Assembly: GCF_028690125.1 (NCBI RefSeq)
Contig: NZ_JAQVBV010000007.1
Coordinates: forward strand, 1 to 64,000
Direction: 5' to 3'
DNA from: Bacteroides sp.
Lineage (GTDB): Bacteria > Bacteroidota > Bacteroidia > Bacteroidales > Bacteroidaceae
Length of the DNA: 64,000 bases
In this document: piece after piece, positions 17,725 through 25,137 of the stretch
Position numbering within the stretch: the stretch's first letter is position 1
How the letters are laid out: every line of letters begins with the position of its first letter
Notes under the pieces: model-generated
Told to the model about the DNA's origin: nothing
Databases searched by the model: none
The model's input: the letters and a program-made list of their open reading frames with translations, nothing else
Position numbers and translations under genes: made by a program

Positions 17725-19371
17725 TTATTTACTTGATGAGTGACGTGTTGCTTTCAGCTTATTTATTTGGCTGGCTGACTTTATAGTTCTGTAATCATTC
17801 TCGTCGTATTCATATACCATAAAGACAGTACCTCCATTAGTTTTATTACCAGTGAAAGAGTATGTCCCTTCTTCTTCCTCATCCCATGCTGTCGGATTTT
17901 TGCCGTCTGCACTTGTCGATGTTCTGTAATATACTTGGAAAGTATTATCTGACTTGAGTTCAATTTTACTATTATAGTATTTATTGCCATCTTTCTCCCA
18001 TTCAATCATAGTATAGGCTCCTACAGGAAATTGACCTTTGGATTCGTAATCACAATAAAAGGCCTCTCCATATGCTGTAAATTCACAACGGTTTCCGGTA
18101 AATGAGTAAGAGAATTTAGCAATGTTTTCTAAAGCACGAGAACAAGTTAAGAGCTTTTCGAATGCTGCAATAATATCAGCATCCTGCCTTCCCTCTTCCG
18201 AGAGACTGTTGTATAATCTAAATGCTTCATCTACTGCCTTTTCTGCATTGTCATAATTATCTGGACCAATCTGGTCTGAAGTGGGTAATACATTAACTGT
18301 CTCGATAAACTTAGTTTTTAACTCGTCAATTCCTATAACTTTTAATGTTACAGTTTGATTGACTGACGGGAATTCGACAGATGTGATTTTAATGTCGATT
18401 GTAGTACCTGCTGCAAGCGTGGGTTTGATCATAAATGATAATTGGTGGTTATCCTTGGTGATTTCATCTTGTGCCCAAGATTCCAAACCACTATAGGTGA
18501 AGTTTACATCACAATTAGTTGATTGTTCGTTATTGGCATCTAATCCGTTAGCAAATAAATAAAACGGCTCTTCGGAACCTGCGGTTACATAAATAAAGCC
18601 ATCTACTGGCATTGGATTGAATCCTAACTTTACAGTTGCGCGATAAGGCTTTTCTACCAACTGATTGATTGCATTAATCAGTGCTTGGTATGCATCATAA
18701 ATCTGGGAGGAAGTTGGAGATGAAGAATTTGCAACTTGTCTTGCATTTTGAAGTTTTGTATACATTTCATTATAAGAATCAACTTCATAATTATTGCTAT
18801 TTAGTTGAGATGCTTCTGTGATCAAGTTAGTCAATGATTCGAGGTTGATTTCAGCCCATTTGGCATAGAGATTCAGATCTCCTGTGACTGGAGTGCTAAA
18901 ATTATACTCATTTGTCAATGCGGCGTCTGTATACCAGCCTTCAAAAGCATTTCCTACTTTTGTCGGAGTTAATGGTTTCACTGCACATCCACCTTCTGCT
19001 ACACCTTGGGGAGTAATAGTGTTTCCTCCATTTGTATTAAATGTAACTGTATAATCAACCTGTTGCCATTTAGCGTAAAGAGTAATATTTTTCACTACTA
19101 TATCACTTTCAAAATTCCAAATATTAGTATAATTGTTTTCTTTATACCAACCGACAAAGATTGATCTGTCTTTTGTAGGAGCAGTAGGTACTTTGATCTT
19201 TGTTCCATCTTCTACTGTCATAGCAGCTACATTGCTTCCTCCCTGCGAGTCAAAAGTTACAGTAAACTGTTGTGGAAGGTTGTTGTCATCATCGCTTCCA
19301 CAACTTGTTGCAATGACTGCAAATAGTGTCGCAAGACATACTGCCGAAAAATACTGTCTGATTGTTTTCAT
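17725..19371 (-). CDS. InlB B-repeat lipoprotein with FIVAR-like region
   Basis: 548-residue surface or periplasmic lipoprotein: signal ending ATSC followed by GSDDDN, an export-to-surface type acidic stretch. Two Listeria-Bacteroides (InlB B) repeats follow at about residues 35-100 and 105-170; each starts VTF-(D/N)-(S/T)-(Q/N)-GG and ends LYAKW. Next is a helical FIVAR-like segment (LITEASQLNSNNYEVDSY... YQALINAINQLV), a beta region and a second helical segment. Function is likely adhesion or ligand binding; the exact ligand cannot be told. It stands alone with its own promoter. Confidence 0.85.
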   Translation of the reverse strand: MKTIRQYFSAVCLATLFAVIATSCGSDDDNNLPQQFTVTFDSQGGSNVAAMTVEDGTKIKVPTAPTKDRSIFVGWYKENNYTNIWNFESDIVVKNITLYAKWQQVDYTVTFNTNGGNTITPQGVAEGGCAVKPLTPTKVGNAFEGWYTDAALTNEYNFSTPVTGDLNLYAKWAEINLESLTNLITEASQLNSNNYEVDSYNEMYTKLQNARQVANSSSPTSSQIYDAYQALINAINQLVEKPYRATVKLGFNPMPVDGFIYVTAGSEEPFYLFANGLDANNEQSTNCDVNFTYSGLESWAQDEITKDNHQLSFMIKPTLAAGTTIDIKITSVEFPSVNQTVTLKVIGIDELKTKFIETVNVLPTSDQIGPDNYDNAEKAVDEAFRLYNSLSEEGRQDADIIAAFEKLLTCSRALENIAKFSYSFTGNRCEFTAYGEAFYCDYESKGQFPVGAYTMIEWEKDGNKYYNSKIELKSDNTFQVYYRTSTSADGKNPTAWDEEEEGTYSFTGNKTNGGTVFMVYEYDENDYRTIKSASQINKLKATRHSSSK

Positions 19372-19500
19372 TTCTTTTGTTTTTAGTAATTAATAGATAC
19401 TTATTTTTCAAAAAGTACTGTATATTATAGATTTATAATGCTTAGGGGCTTTCGACTTGAGTTATATAATTAACTTTACTTATTGCATTTAATTTTGATA

Positions 19501-19508
19501 CAAAGGTA
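19501..19508 (-). promoter_or_regulatory. -7 box for the InlB-repeat lipoprotein
   Basis: On the minus strand the sequence reads TACCTTTG, about 130 bases upstream of the start codon at 19371. The 793-base gap 19372-20164 also holds the HTH pseudogene, a possible further gene remnant and a terminator. Confidence 0.5.
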
Positions 19509-19724
19509 ATTTGTCTATAAGTATATAAATTATATTTAATGTAGTAATTATTATAACAAATGTGTGGAATTTAATTCACGCTTAGTTATTCTTTCTTTAA
19601 TATTCTAAACTGCAATGAGGGACTGTATTAGAATACTGTTTTAAGAAAATATAAAAAAGTAGAGAGGTTTGGGATGGGTTTTATGGGATATTTTTTTAGT
19701 CTATTGATCATATGGTGATTGTCA

Positions 19725-19930
19725 TTATATGTATTTGTTATATTCTTGAATATAATATTTGAGAAAATTGTATTTTAAAATAATAGATGTTCTCAAAAGT
19801 AGTTCTGTGTCAATACTCTGTCGTTTTAAAATAGAGTATATATTTGTTCTGTCCCAATATAGCCTATTTGCGAATCTGGTAATGAATGTTATTGGCGGTG
19901 AAGTTCTTCTTTGATAAGTCTTCCTAAATG
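19725..19930 (-). pseudogene. Degenerate copy of the small HTH gene
   Basis: Minus-strand translation matches the intact HTH protein at 14131-14385. One frame gives HLGRLIKEELHRQ and then a stop; after a one-base shift the next frame gives FANRLYWDRTNIYSILKRQ and IDTELLLRTSIILKYNF, ending at a TAA at 19725-19727. Counting bases between the conserved blocks (20 here against 21 in the intact gene) shows a single-base loss. The ATG equivalent is also missing. It is therefore a frameshifted, start-less remnant of a duplicated gene. Confidence 0.72.
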
Positions 19931-20101
19931 TATTATAAATAAAAAAGGAAGAACCATTCGTGACTTATATTCATCTGAGGTACTGCCAAGTACTTATTCT
20001 CGCATTTCTTCAATTTGGCGGTTTTTAGATGAGATAATAAGAGCTAAAAGCTCAAATGTCTTTTATAAATATATGAGTGGAAACGCTATTCCAATAGTTT
20101 G
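19931..20101. other. Unassigned stretch, possible gene remnant
   Basis: This segment between the HTH pseudogene and the terminator at 20102 is less AT-rich than its flanks. The plus strand has an open stretch containing RTIRDLYSSEVLPSTYSRI and ending at 20102; the minus strand reads NRQIEEMRE, stop, VLGSTSDEYKSRMVLPF. Either could be a decayed coding fragment. I recognise neither. Confidence 0.2.
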
Positions 20102-20138
20102 AAAAAAATAGGAAGACGAAATATAATTCCGTCTTCCT
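20102..20138 (-). terminator. Terminator of the IscU-like/GGGtGRT operon
   Basis: On the minus strand a 9-bp stem (AGGAAGACG and complement) is followed by a seven-base T run, about 30 bases after the stop codon at 20165. Confidence 0.8.
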
Positions 20139-20164
20139 TATATAAAATATAAAAGTAACTTAAA

Positions 20165-21175
20165 TTACTTAGCTAAAGCTTGAGCTACGTCTACAGCACA
20201 AGCCACAGTACAACCTACCATCGGGTTGTTACCAATTCCTAAGAATCCCATCATTTCTACGTGAGCAGGAACTGATGAAGAACCAGCGAACTGAGCGTCT
20301 GAGTGCATACGACCCATTGTGTCCGTCATGCCATAAGAAGCAGGACCAGCAGCCATGTTATCCGGGTGAAGAGTACGACCTGTACCACCACCGGAAGCTA
20401 CTGAGAAATATGGTTTACCAGCAAGAACACGTTCTTTCTTGTAAGTACCAGCGACTGGGTGTTGGAAACGAGTTGGGTTAGTAGAGTTACCTGTGATAGA
20501 TACATCTACGCCTTCTTTCCACATGATAGCTACACCTTCACGAACGTCGTCAGCACCATAGCATTTTACTTTTGCACGAGCACCGTCAGAGTAAGCGATT
20601 TCGCGAACAACTTTCAGTTCACCTGTAAAGTAATCAAACTGAGTTTGAACATAAGTAAAGCCGTTGATACGAGAGATAATCTGAGCAGCGTCTTTTCCAA
20701 GACCGTTCAGGATGCAACGTAATGGTTCTTTACGTACTTTGTCAGCTTTTGCAGCGATTTTGATTGCACCTTCAGCAGCAGCGAATGATTCGTGACCTGC
20801 CAAGAAAGCGAAACACTTAGTTTCTTCGCGCAGCAACATAGCAGCCAAGTTACCATGACCGATACCAACGTTACGGTCGTCAGCTACAGAACCTGGAATA
20901 CAGAATGCTTGCAAACCGATACCGATAGCTTCAGCGGCTTCAGCAGCGTTTGAACAGTGTTTTTTCAGTGCAATAGCAGTACCTACAACGTATGCCCATT
21001 TTGCATTTTCAAAACAGATAGGCTGAGTCTCTTCACACGTTTTATAAGGATCAAGTCCGGCAGCTTCGCAGATTGCATTAGCTTCTTCGATGTCTTTGAT
21101 GCCGTTAGCGTTCAAGGCAGCAATAATACCTTTGATACGACGGTCTTGGCTTTCGAATTTTACTTCTCTAATCAT
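20165..21175 (-). CDS. GGGtGRT protein
   Basis: 336-residue member of the GGGtGRT family, a highly conserved protein of anaerobes with no established function. The name-giving motif is at residues 262-268 (GGGTGRT), inside VASGGGTGRTLHPDNMAAG. Other conserved stretches are CEETQPICFENAKWAYVVGT, with two Cys, and NNPMVGCTVACAVDVAQA near the C-terminus, again with Cys residues that could bind a metal or cluster. It is the second gene of a two-gene operon with a NifU/IscU-like scaffold 18 bases upstream and has an unusually strong Shine-Dalgarno sequence. A role in iron-sulfur or selenium/sulfur handling is inference from the pairing. Confidence 0.93.
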   Translation of the reverse strand: MIREVKFESQDRRIKGIIAALNANGIKDIEEANAICEAAGLDPYKTCEETQPICFENAKWAYVVGTAIALKKHCSNAAEAAEAIGIGLQAFCIPGSVADDRNVGIGHGNLAAMLLREETKCFAFLAGHESFAAAEGAIKIAAKADKVRKEPLRCILNGLGKDAAQIISRINGFTYVQTQFDYFTGELKVVREIAYSDGARAKVKCYGADDVREGVAIMWKEGVDVSITGNSTNPTRFQHPVAGTYKKERVLAGKPYFSVASGGGTGRTLHPDNMAAGPASYGMTDTMGRMHSDAQFAGSSSVPAHVEMMGFLGIGNNPMVGCTVACAVDVAQALAK

Positions 21176-21193
21176 AGTTTTTTCCTCCTTATA
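21176..21193 (-). promoter_or_regulatory. Strong Shine-Dalgarno site for the GGGtGRT gene
   Basis: The minus strand reads AAGGAGGAAAAAACT before the ATG at 21175. Perfect AAGGAGG sites are uncommon in Bacteroides, where SD use is weak; here it fixes the start codon and suggests high, independent translation of the second gene. Confidence 0.75.
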
Positions 21194-21895
21194 TTATTCG
21201 TGACGTGGATCAATATGTTTAACTGCTCCCTGTTCTTCTGTTACACGTCCGTAAGTACCGGTAACTTTCTTCAATGCTTCGTTAGCATCTGTTCCTTTCT
21301 TGATTTCATCCATGAATTTACCCATATGAACGAATTCATATCCGCAAATTTCATCGTTTTTATCCAAGAAGATATTTTTGATGTAACCTTCAGCCATTTC
21401 AAGGTAACGAGGACCTTTAGCCAATGTACCATAAAGAGTACCTACTTGGCTACGCAGACCTTTACCTAAGTCTTCTAAACCAGCACCGATAATCAAACCA
21501 CCTTCTGAGAAAGCTGACTGAGTACGTCCGTAAACGATCTGCAAGAACAGTTCACGCATAGCAGTGTTGATAGCGTCGCAAACTAAGTCTGTGTTCAATG
21601 CTTCAAGGACAGTTTTACCCGGAAGGATTTCAGCAGCCATAGCAGCTGAGTGAGTCATACCGGAGCATCCGATAGTCTCGATCAAAGCTTCTTGGATAAT
21701 GCCCTCTTTAACGTTCAGAGTCAGTTTACAAGCACCCTGTTGAGGAGCACACCAACCAATACCATGTGTCAAACCTGAAATGTCAACGATTTCTTTTGAT
21801 TTTACCCATTTGCCTTCTTCGGGTATGGGAGCCGGTCCGTGGTTAGGGCCCTTCTTTACAACACACATGTGTTCCACTTCGTGTGAATAAGTCAT
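21194..21895 (-). CDS. NifU/IscU-like iron-sulfur cluster scaffold protein
   Basis: 233 aa from ATG at 21895 (preceded by AAAAAAGAGC); the frame is open further up, but the promoter lies inside that extension, so this start is preferred. The scaffold fold of IscU/NifU-N is recognised from GWCAPQQGACKLTLNV, ETIGCSGMTHSAAMAAEIL and DLVCDAINTAMRELF, giving the three Cys expected to hold a nascent [2Fe-2S] cluster. It is longer than IscU (about 130 aa), with a C-terminal extension. It is cotranscribed with the GGGtGRT gene. Likely role: cluster assembly or delivery to a dedicated partner. Confidence 0.9.
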   Translation of the reverse strand: MTYSHEVEHMCVVKKGPNHGPAPIPEEGKWVKSKEIVDISGLTHGIGWCAPQQGACKLTLNVKEGIIQEALIETIGCSGMTHSAAMAAEILPGKTVLEALNTDLVCDAINTAMRELFLQIVYGRTQSAFSEGGLIIGAGLEDLGKGLRSQVGTLYGTLAKGPRYLEMAEGYIKNIFLDKNDEICGYEFVHMGKFMDEIKKGTDANEALKKVTGTYGRVTEEQGAVKHIDPRHE

Positions 21896-21957
21896 AATTA
21901 GCTCTTTTTTAAATAATATAATTAAAAATACGTAGTCTTGATTCTCTAAATCGTCCA

Positions 21958-21988
21958 CAAAGGTAGTCGATTTATTTGTTTCTGCAAA
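21958..21988 (-). promoter_or_regulatory. Full-consensus Bacteroides promoter of the IscU-like/GGGtGRT operon
   Basis: On the minus strand: TTTG (21988-21985), 19 bases, then TACCTTTG (21965-21958). Both boxes and the spacing fit the Bacteroides sigma-ABfr consensus, one of the best matches in the window. Confidence 0.8.
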
Positions 21989-22044
21989 TTGCCATTTATT
22001 ACTTTTTTATGAAAAGCGAGAAATAGGTTTACGTTTTTCTTTTG

Positions 22045-22078
22045 TTTGCAAAGTCAGGATTACATTTGTGAAAGATTG
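22045..22078 (+). promoter_or_regulatory. Promoter of the hsmA-like gene
   Basis: TTTG at 22045-22048, 22 bases, then TACATTTG at 22071-22078; the start codon follows at 22133. Confidence 0.6.
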
Positions 22079-22132
22079 AACCTTATTGAACTATCTGTTC
22101 ATAAGGTTGTTGTTATCTGAAAATTAAATCAT

Positions 22133-22537
22133 ATGGAACTAAATCAAGTAGACATACATTATTTAATAGCAGCAATCTGTGTGATATCATCCGCATTGAT
22201 TTTTTATACGATTGGTGTTTGGGGAGAACGTATTCAAAAAAAACTAAAATTCTGGCATATTGTTTTCTTTTTGTTGGGATTGATCGCCGATACGGTAGGG
22301 ACCAGTTTGATGGAACATATCGCAGAACTGACTCATTTGCATGATGAGGTTCATACTGTGACAGGGACCATTGCTATCCTTTTGATGTTTGTGCATGCTT
22401 CATGGGCGATATGGACATATGCAAAGGGTTCTGCAAAGGCTAAGCAGCATTTCAATCGTTTTAGTATTGTCGTGTGGTGTATTTGGCTTATACCTTATTT
22501 AATAGGAGTATATTTAGGAATGCATTTGCATACATAA
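22133..22537 (+). CDS. HsmA-family four-helix membrane protein (TIGR03987)
   Basis: 134 aa with four predicted membrane segments (about residues 8-28, 42-62, 76-96 and 108-128). The conserved polar pattern includes LIADTVGTSLMEHIAELTHLH, then HTVTGTIAILLMFVHASWA, with several His residues in or near the membrane. This matches the HsmA/TIGR03987 family, first noted in Bacillus for altered sensitivity phenotypes; the biochemical role is unknown. It has its own promoter and ends in a perfect palindrome, so it is probably monocistronic. Confidence 0.75.
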   Translation: MELNQVDIHYLIAAICVISSALIFYTIGVWGERIQKKLKFWHIVFFLLGLIADTVGTSLMEHIAELTHLHDEVHTVTGTIAILLMFVHASWAIWTYAKGSAKAKQHFNRFSIVVWCIWLIPYLIGVYLGMHLHT

Positions 22538-22578
22538 ACAGTTTTCCCCGGACGTCCGTCCGGGGAAAACTGTTTATG
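22533..22578. repeat. Perfect 22-bp palindrome overlapping the hsmA-like stop codon
   Basis: Arms 22533-22554 and 22557-22578 are exact reverse complements with two bases between them; the GC-rich centre is CCCCGGACG. The left arm contains the stop codon. The stem is long enough to end transcription or protect the 3' end, although no T run follows. Confidence 0.8.
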
Positions 22579-22654
22579 TAAGATTATAGAAGTATCATTA
22601 TAAGAAATAGAATAAAAATTCGTAGCTTTGTTGCGAAACTTATAGGACAGAGCT

Positions 22655-23155
22655 ATGATAGAGATTACAGATGCAGCTTTACAAACTGCGGCAGGTGAAG
22701 GAATGGATGAGTTTATCCAAGTATTTACAGATAAATATAAAGAGATAATCGGCGGTGAATTGACTACTGAAACGATGTCTTCACTGACGGGAGAGCAACA
22801 TTCATTGTTAGCTTATCAGATCTTCCGTGATGAAATAATGGTTGGCGGATTCTGCCAGTTGATTCAAAATGGCTATGGAGGATACATATTTGATAATCCA
22901 TTTGCGAAGGTAATGCGCTTATGGGGAGCTGATGATTTTTCTAAATTAGTGTATAAAGCCAAGAAGATTTTTGATGCCAATCGCAAGGATTTGGAGAAGG
23001 AACGGACGGATGACGAATTTATGGCAATGTATGAGCAATTTGAGGCTTTTGATGACCTGGAAGAAGAATTTCTGGACATGGAAGAACGGGTAACTGCAAC
23101 GATTGCTAGTTATGTGGATGATCATTTAGAACTTTTTGCAAAAATAAGAAAGTAA
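22655..23155 (+). CDS. DMP19/DUF4375 family protein
   Basis: 166-residue acidic cytoplasmic protein. The central region QHSLLAYQIFRDEIMVGGFCQLIQNGYGGYIFDNPF is the hallmark of DUF4375 (DMP19-like) proteins, whose Neisseria member mimics DNA. The C-terminal third is very acidic (EQFEAFDDLEEEFLDMEE). A -7 box TAGCTTTG at 22623-22630 precedes it. DNA mimicry is only a family-level possibility here; no partner gene is adjacent. Confidence 0.78.
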   Translation: MIEITDAALQTAAGEGMDEFIQVFTDKYKEIIGGELTTETMSSLTGEQHSLLAYQIFRDEIMVGGFCQLIQNGYGGYIFDNPFAKVMRLWGADDFSKLVYKAKKIFDANRKDLEKERTDDEFMAMYEQFEAFDDLEEEFLDMEERVTATIASYVDDHLELFAKIRK

Positions 23156-23208
23156 TGGATGCAGTATTTTTTAAATGATTGCATTTATTAATTATGAATT
23201 AGAATTTA

Positions 23209-23216
23209 TATCTTTG
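23209..23216 (+). promoter_or_regulatory. -7 box for the NigD-Yip1-smpB-metH cluster
   Basis: TATCTTTG lies 14 bases before the first ATG (23231) of the NigD-like gene. Close spacing downstream suggests that it may drive several genes. Confidence 0.5.
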
Positions 23217-23230
23217 CAAAATCTAAAAAT

Positions 23231-24013
23231 ATGTTGTTTATGAAACAAATGAAATTTTTCTTAGTGACCTTAATGGTTGTTTTAATGGGTGTATCTGTTA
23301 CTTCTTGTTTGAAAGGAGATGAAAATAACACATGGCAGGGTTATAACGTTGTGAAAGTAACGGATAACATGATTGCTTATGTCACTTTTCAAACTATAGA
23401 CGGCTACAAATTAGTAACAAAAAATGCTGTCTCAGAGCTATCTGGTGTAAATGAAGGAGATTTTGTATATATGGTTTATACTTATGATTCAAAGACTGAT
23501 GTGGATCCGAATTCAAAAACTATCAATATAACTGTTAATGCAGCACAAAAGATTTCGGACAATATAGTTTACCCTGTGGAAATGAATAAGGATGAAGAAA
23601 GTGATGAGTACAAATCTAATAAACCTGTAATAGCTATTTCAGATGAATATTTGAAGCCACAAATGTTTGATAATTATAATGTGATAATACCTATTCAGTA
23701 CTATGCGAAAGAAAGCCTTGATAAACATAAGTTTAGTCTGGTATATTATACAGATAAATTAAAAGGTAAAGATGAGAAGGAAGGATTAACTTTATATTTG
23801 CGTCATAAATCTGAAGAAACAGGAGAAGCTCTGACAGCTTTTTCTTATAGGACATTTAATATAAGAGAAGCTCTGTCTGCATACAAAATAAAATATGGAA
23901 GTTTACCGGCAAATATCTTTATTCAGATACAGAAAAATTCTCTTTCAAATGGAGAAGTTCCGACAACAACAACTCCCGTTTCATTTGAATATAAATATAA
24001 CGACAAACTTTGA
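23231..24013 (+). CDS. NigD-like lipoprotein
   Basis: 260 aa, or 257 if the second ATG at 23240 is used. The lipoprotein signal ends VTSC, followed by LKGDENN. The body has two beta-rich halves, as in NigD-like proteins (N-terminal OB-like part, C-terminal beta-sandwich ending PVSFEYKYND). NigD proteins are named from a bacteriocin-related operon, but most members have no known function. Its stop codon overlaps the TTG start of the next gene. Confidence 0.8.
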   Translation: MLFMKQMKFFLVTLMVVLMGVSVTSCLKGDENNTWQGYNVVKVTDNMIAYVTFQTIDGYKLVTKNAVSELSGVNEGDFVYMVYTYDSKTDVDPNSKTINITVNAAQKISDNIVYPVEMNKDEESDEYKSNKPVIAISDEYLKPQMFDNYNVIIPIQYYAKESLDKHKFSLVYYTDKLKGKDEKEGLTLYLRHKSEETGEALTAFSYRTFNIREALSAYKIKYGSLPANIFIQIQKNSLSNGEVPTTTTPVSFEYKYNDKL

Positions 24014-24585
24014 ATTACAAAGAATTATTTAACATCGCAATGAAATTGATTTCCTCTCCGGCCAAAGCTTGGGAGGAAATTTCTATGGAAAAGGATAGTC
24101 AAAAGGTATTCATCACCTTTGTCTATCCTATGATTGGTTTATGTGGTCTGTCCGTTTTCATTGGCTCTTTGCTGACAAATGGATGGGGAGGCCCAGAGAG
24201 CTTTCAGGTAGCTATGACCAGTTGTTGTGCCGTAGCTGTAGCCTTGTTTGGAGGTTACTTCCTTGCCGCTTATGCTATTAATGAGATGGGGACCAGGATG
24301 TTTGGTATGTCGGCAAATCTGTCATTAGCACAACAGTTTGCCGGATATGCGCTTGTCGTACCTTTCTTGCTACAAATCGTAACCGGACTTTTGCCTGATT
24401 TTAGAATTATTGCCTGGTTATTGCAATTCTACATCGTTTATGTGGTGTGGGAAGGTGCTCCTATTATGATGAGAGTGGGAGAAAAACAACGATTGAAATA
24501 CACTCTTTTGTTGTCTGTATTGTTAATACTATGTCCAGCAGTGATTCAATTTGTATTCAACAAGCTGACGGCTATACTTAATTAA
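24010..24585 (+). CDS. Yip1-domain integral membrane protein
   Basis: 191 aa with five probable membrane segments. It starts with NYKELFNIAMKLISSPAKAWEEI, the amphipathic N-terminus common to bacterial Yip1 proteins. To keep that stretch, translation must begin at TTG 24010, which overlaps the upstream stop codon (TTGA); the first ATG is at 24040 and would remove ten residues. Role unknown; Yip1 proteins are membrane organisers in eukaryotes, but bacterial members are uncharacterised. Lies nine bases before smpB. Confidence 0.78.
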   Translation: MNYKELFNIAMKLISSPAKAWEEISMEKDSQKVFITFVYPMIGLCGLSVFIGSLLTNGWGGPESFQVAMTSCCAVAVALFGGYFLAAYAINEMGTRMFGMSANLSLAQQFAGYALVVPFLLQIVTGLLPDFRIIAWLLQFYIVYVVWEGAPIMMRVGEKQRLKYTLLLSVLLILCPAVIQFVFNKLTAILN

Positions 24586-24594
24586 TATGCAAAG

Positions 24595-25047
24595 ATGAAA
24601 CAACCTTCTGTAAATATAAGAAATAAACGTGCAACGTTTGATTATGAGTTGGTAGAAACCTATACGGCGGGCATAGTGCTGACAGGCACCGAGATCAAAT
24701 CTATCCGATTAGGCAAAGCTAGTTTGGTAGATACATTTTGTTATTTTGTGAAAGGTGAACTTTGGGTGAAGAATATGCACGTCACCGAATATTTCTATGG
24801 TTCCTATAATAATCACACGGCTCGTAGAGAAAGGAAGTTGTTATTAAATAAAAAAGAAATAGAGAAACTTCAGAAGGGAACAAAAAATCCAGGTTTTACC
24901 ATTGTTCCTGAACGTCTGTTTATCAATGAAAAAGGTTTAGCGAAACTGGTTGTAGCCTTGGCAAAAGGCAAAAAAGAATATGATAAACGGGAATCAATAA
25001 AAGAAAAAGATGATCGTCGGGACATGGCAAGAATGTTTAAACGATAA
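24595..25047 (+). CDS. smpB: SsrA-binding protein
   Basis: 150 aa, full length. It binds tmRNA and brings it to stalled ribosomes for trans-translation. Seen: [29 protein letters not shown], the [12 protein letters not shown] loop, [14 protein letters not shown], and the basic C-terminal tail [21 protein letters not shown] that mimics mRNA in the decoding site. It sits between the Yip1 gene and metH in the same direction. Confidence 0.97.
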   Translation: MKQPSVNIRNKRATFDYELVETYTAGIVLTGTEIKSIRLGKASLVDTFCYFVKGELWVKNMHVTEYFYGSYNNHTARRERKLLLNKKEIEKLQKGTKNPGFTIVPERLFINEKGLAKLVVALAKGKKEYDKRESIKEKDDRRDMARMFKR

Positions 25048-25075
25048 GAAAAATAAAGTTATAGTCTAAGGTTGG

Positions 25076-25117
25076 CTATTCTTGATCTGTGATCAATAAA
25101 TGGCAGAGTGCTAATAG
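25076..25117 (+). other. Possible structured leader before metH
   Basis: Pairing is possible between CTATT (25076-25080) and AATAG (25113-25117). It encloses a TTGATC/GATCAA hairpin (25082-25096) and a tiny GCA/TGC pair. It does not match any SAM or cobalamin riboswitch that I know and may be only a short chance fold. Confidence 0.2.
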
Positions 25118-25137
25118 GTAGTAAGTATAAGGTAATG

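Noticed and set aside
20957..21469. Open frame of 170 codons on the plus strand opposite the IscU-like and GGGtGRT genes
   Set aside because: Phe/Ser/Cys-rich antisense translation across two firmly identified genes and their junction; no family pattern.
25048..25137. SAM or cobalamin riboswitch before metH
   Set aside because: The space is only 90 bases and lacks the conserved core of either class; only a weak generic fold is seen.
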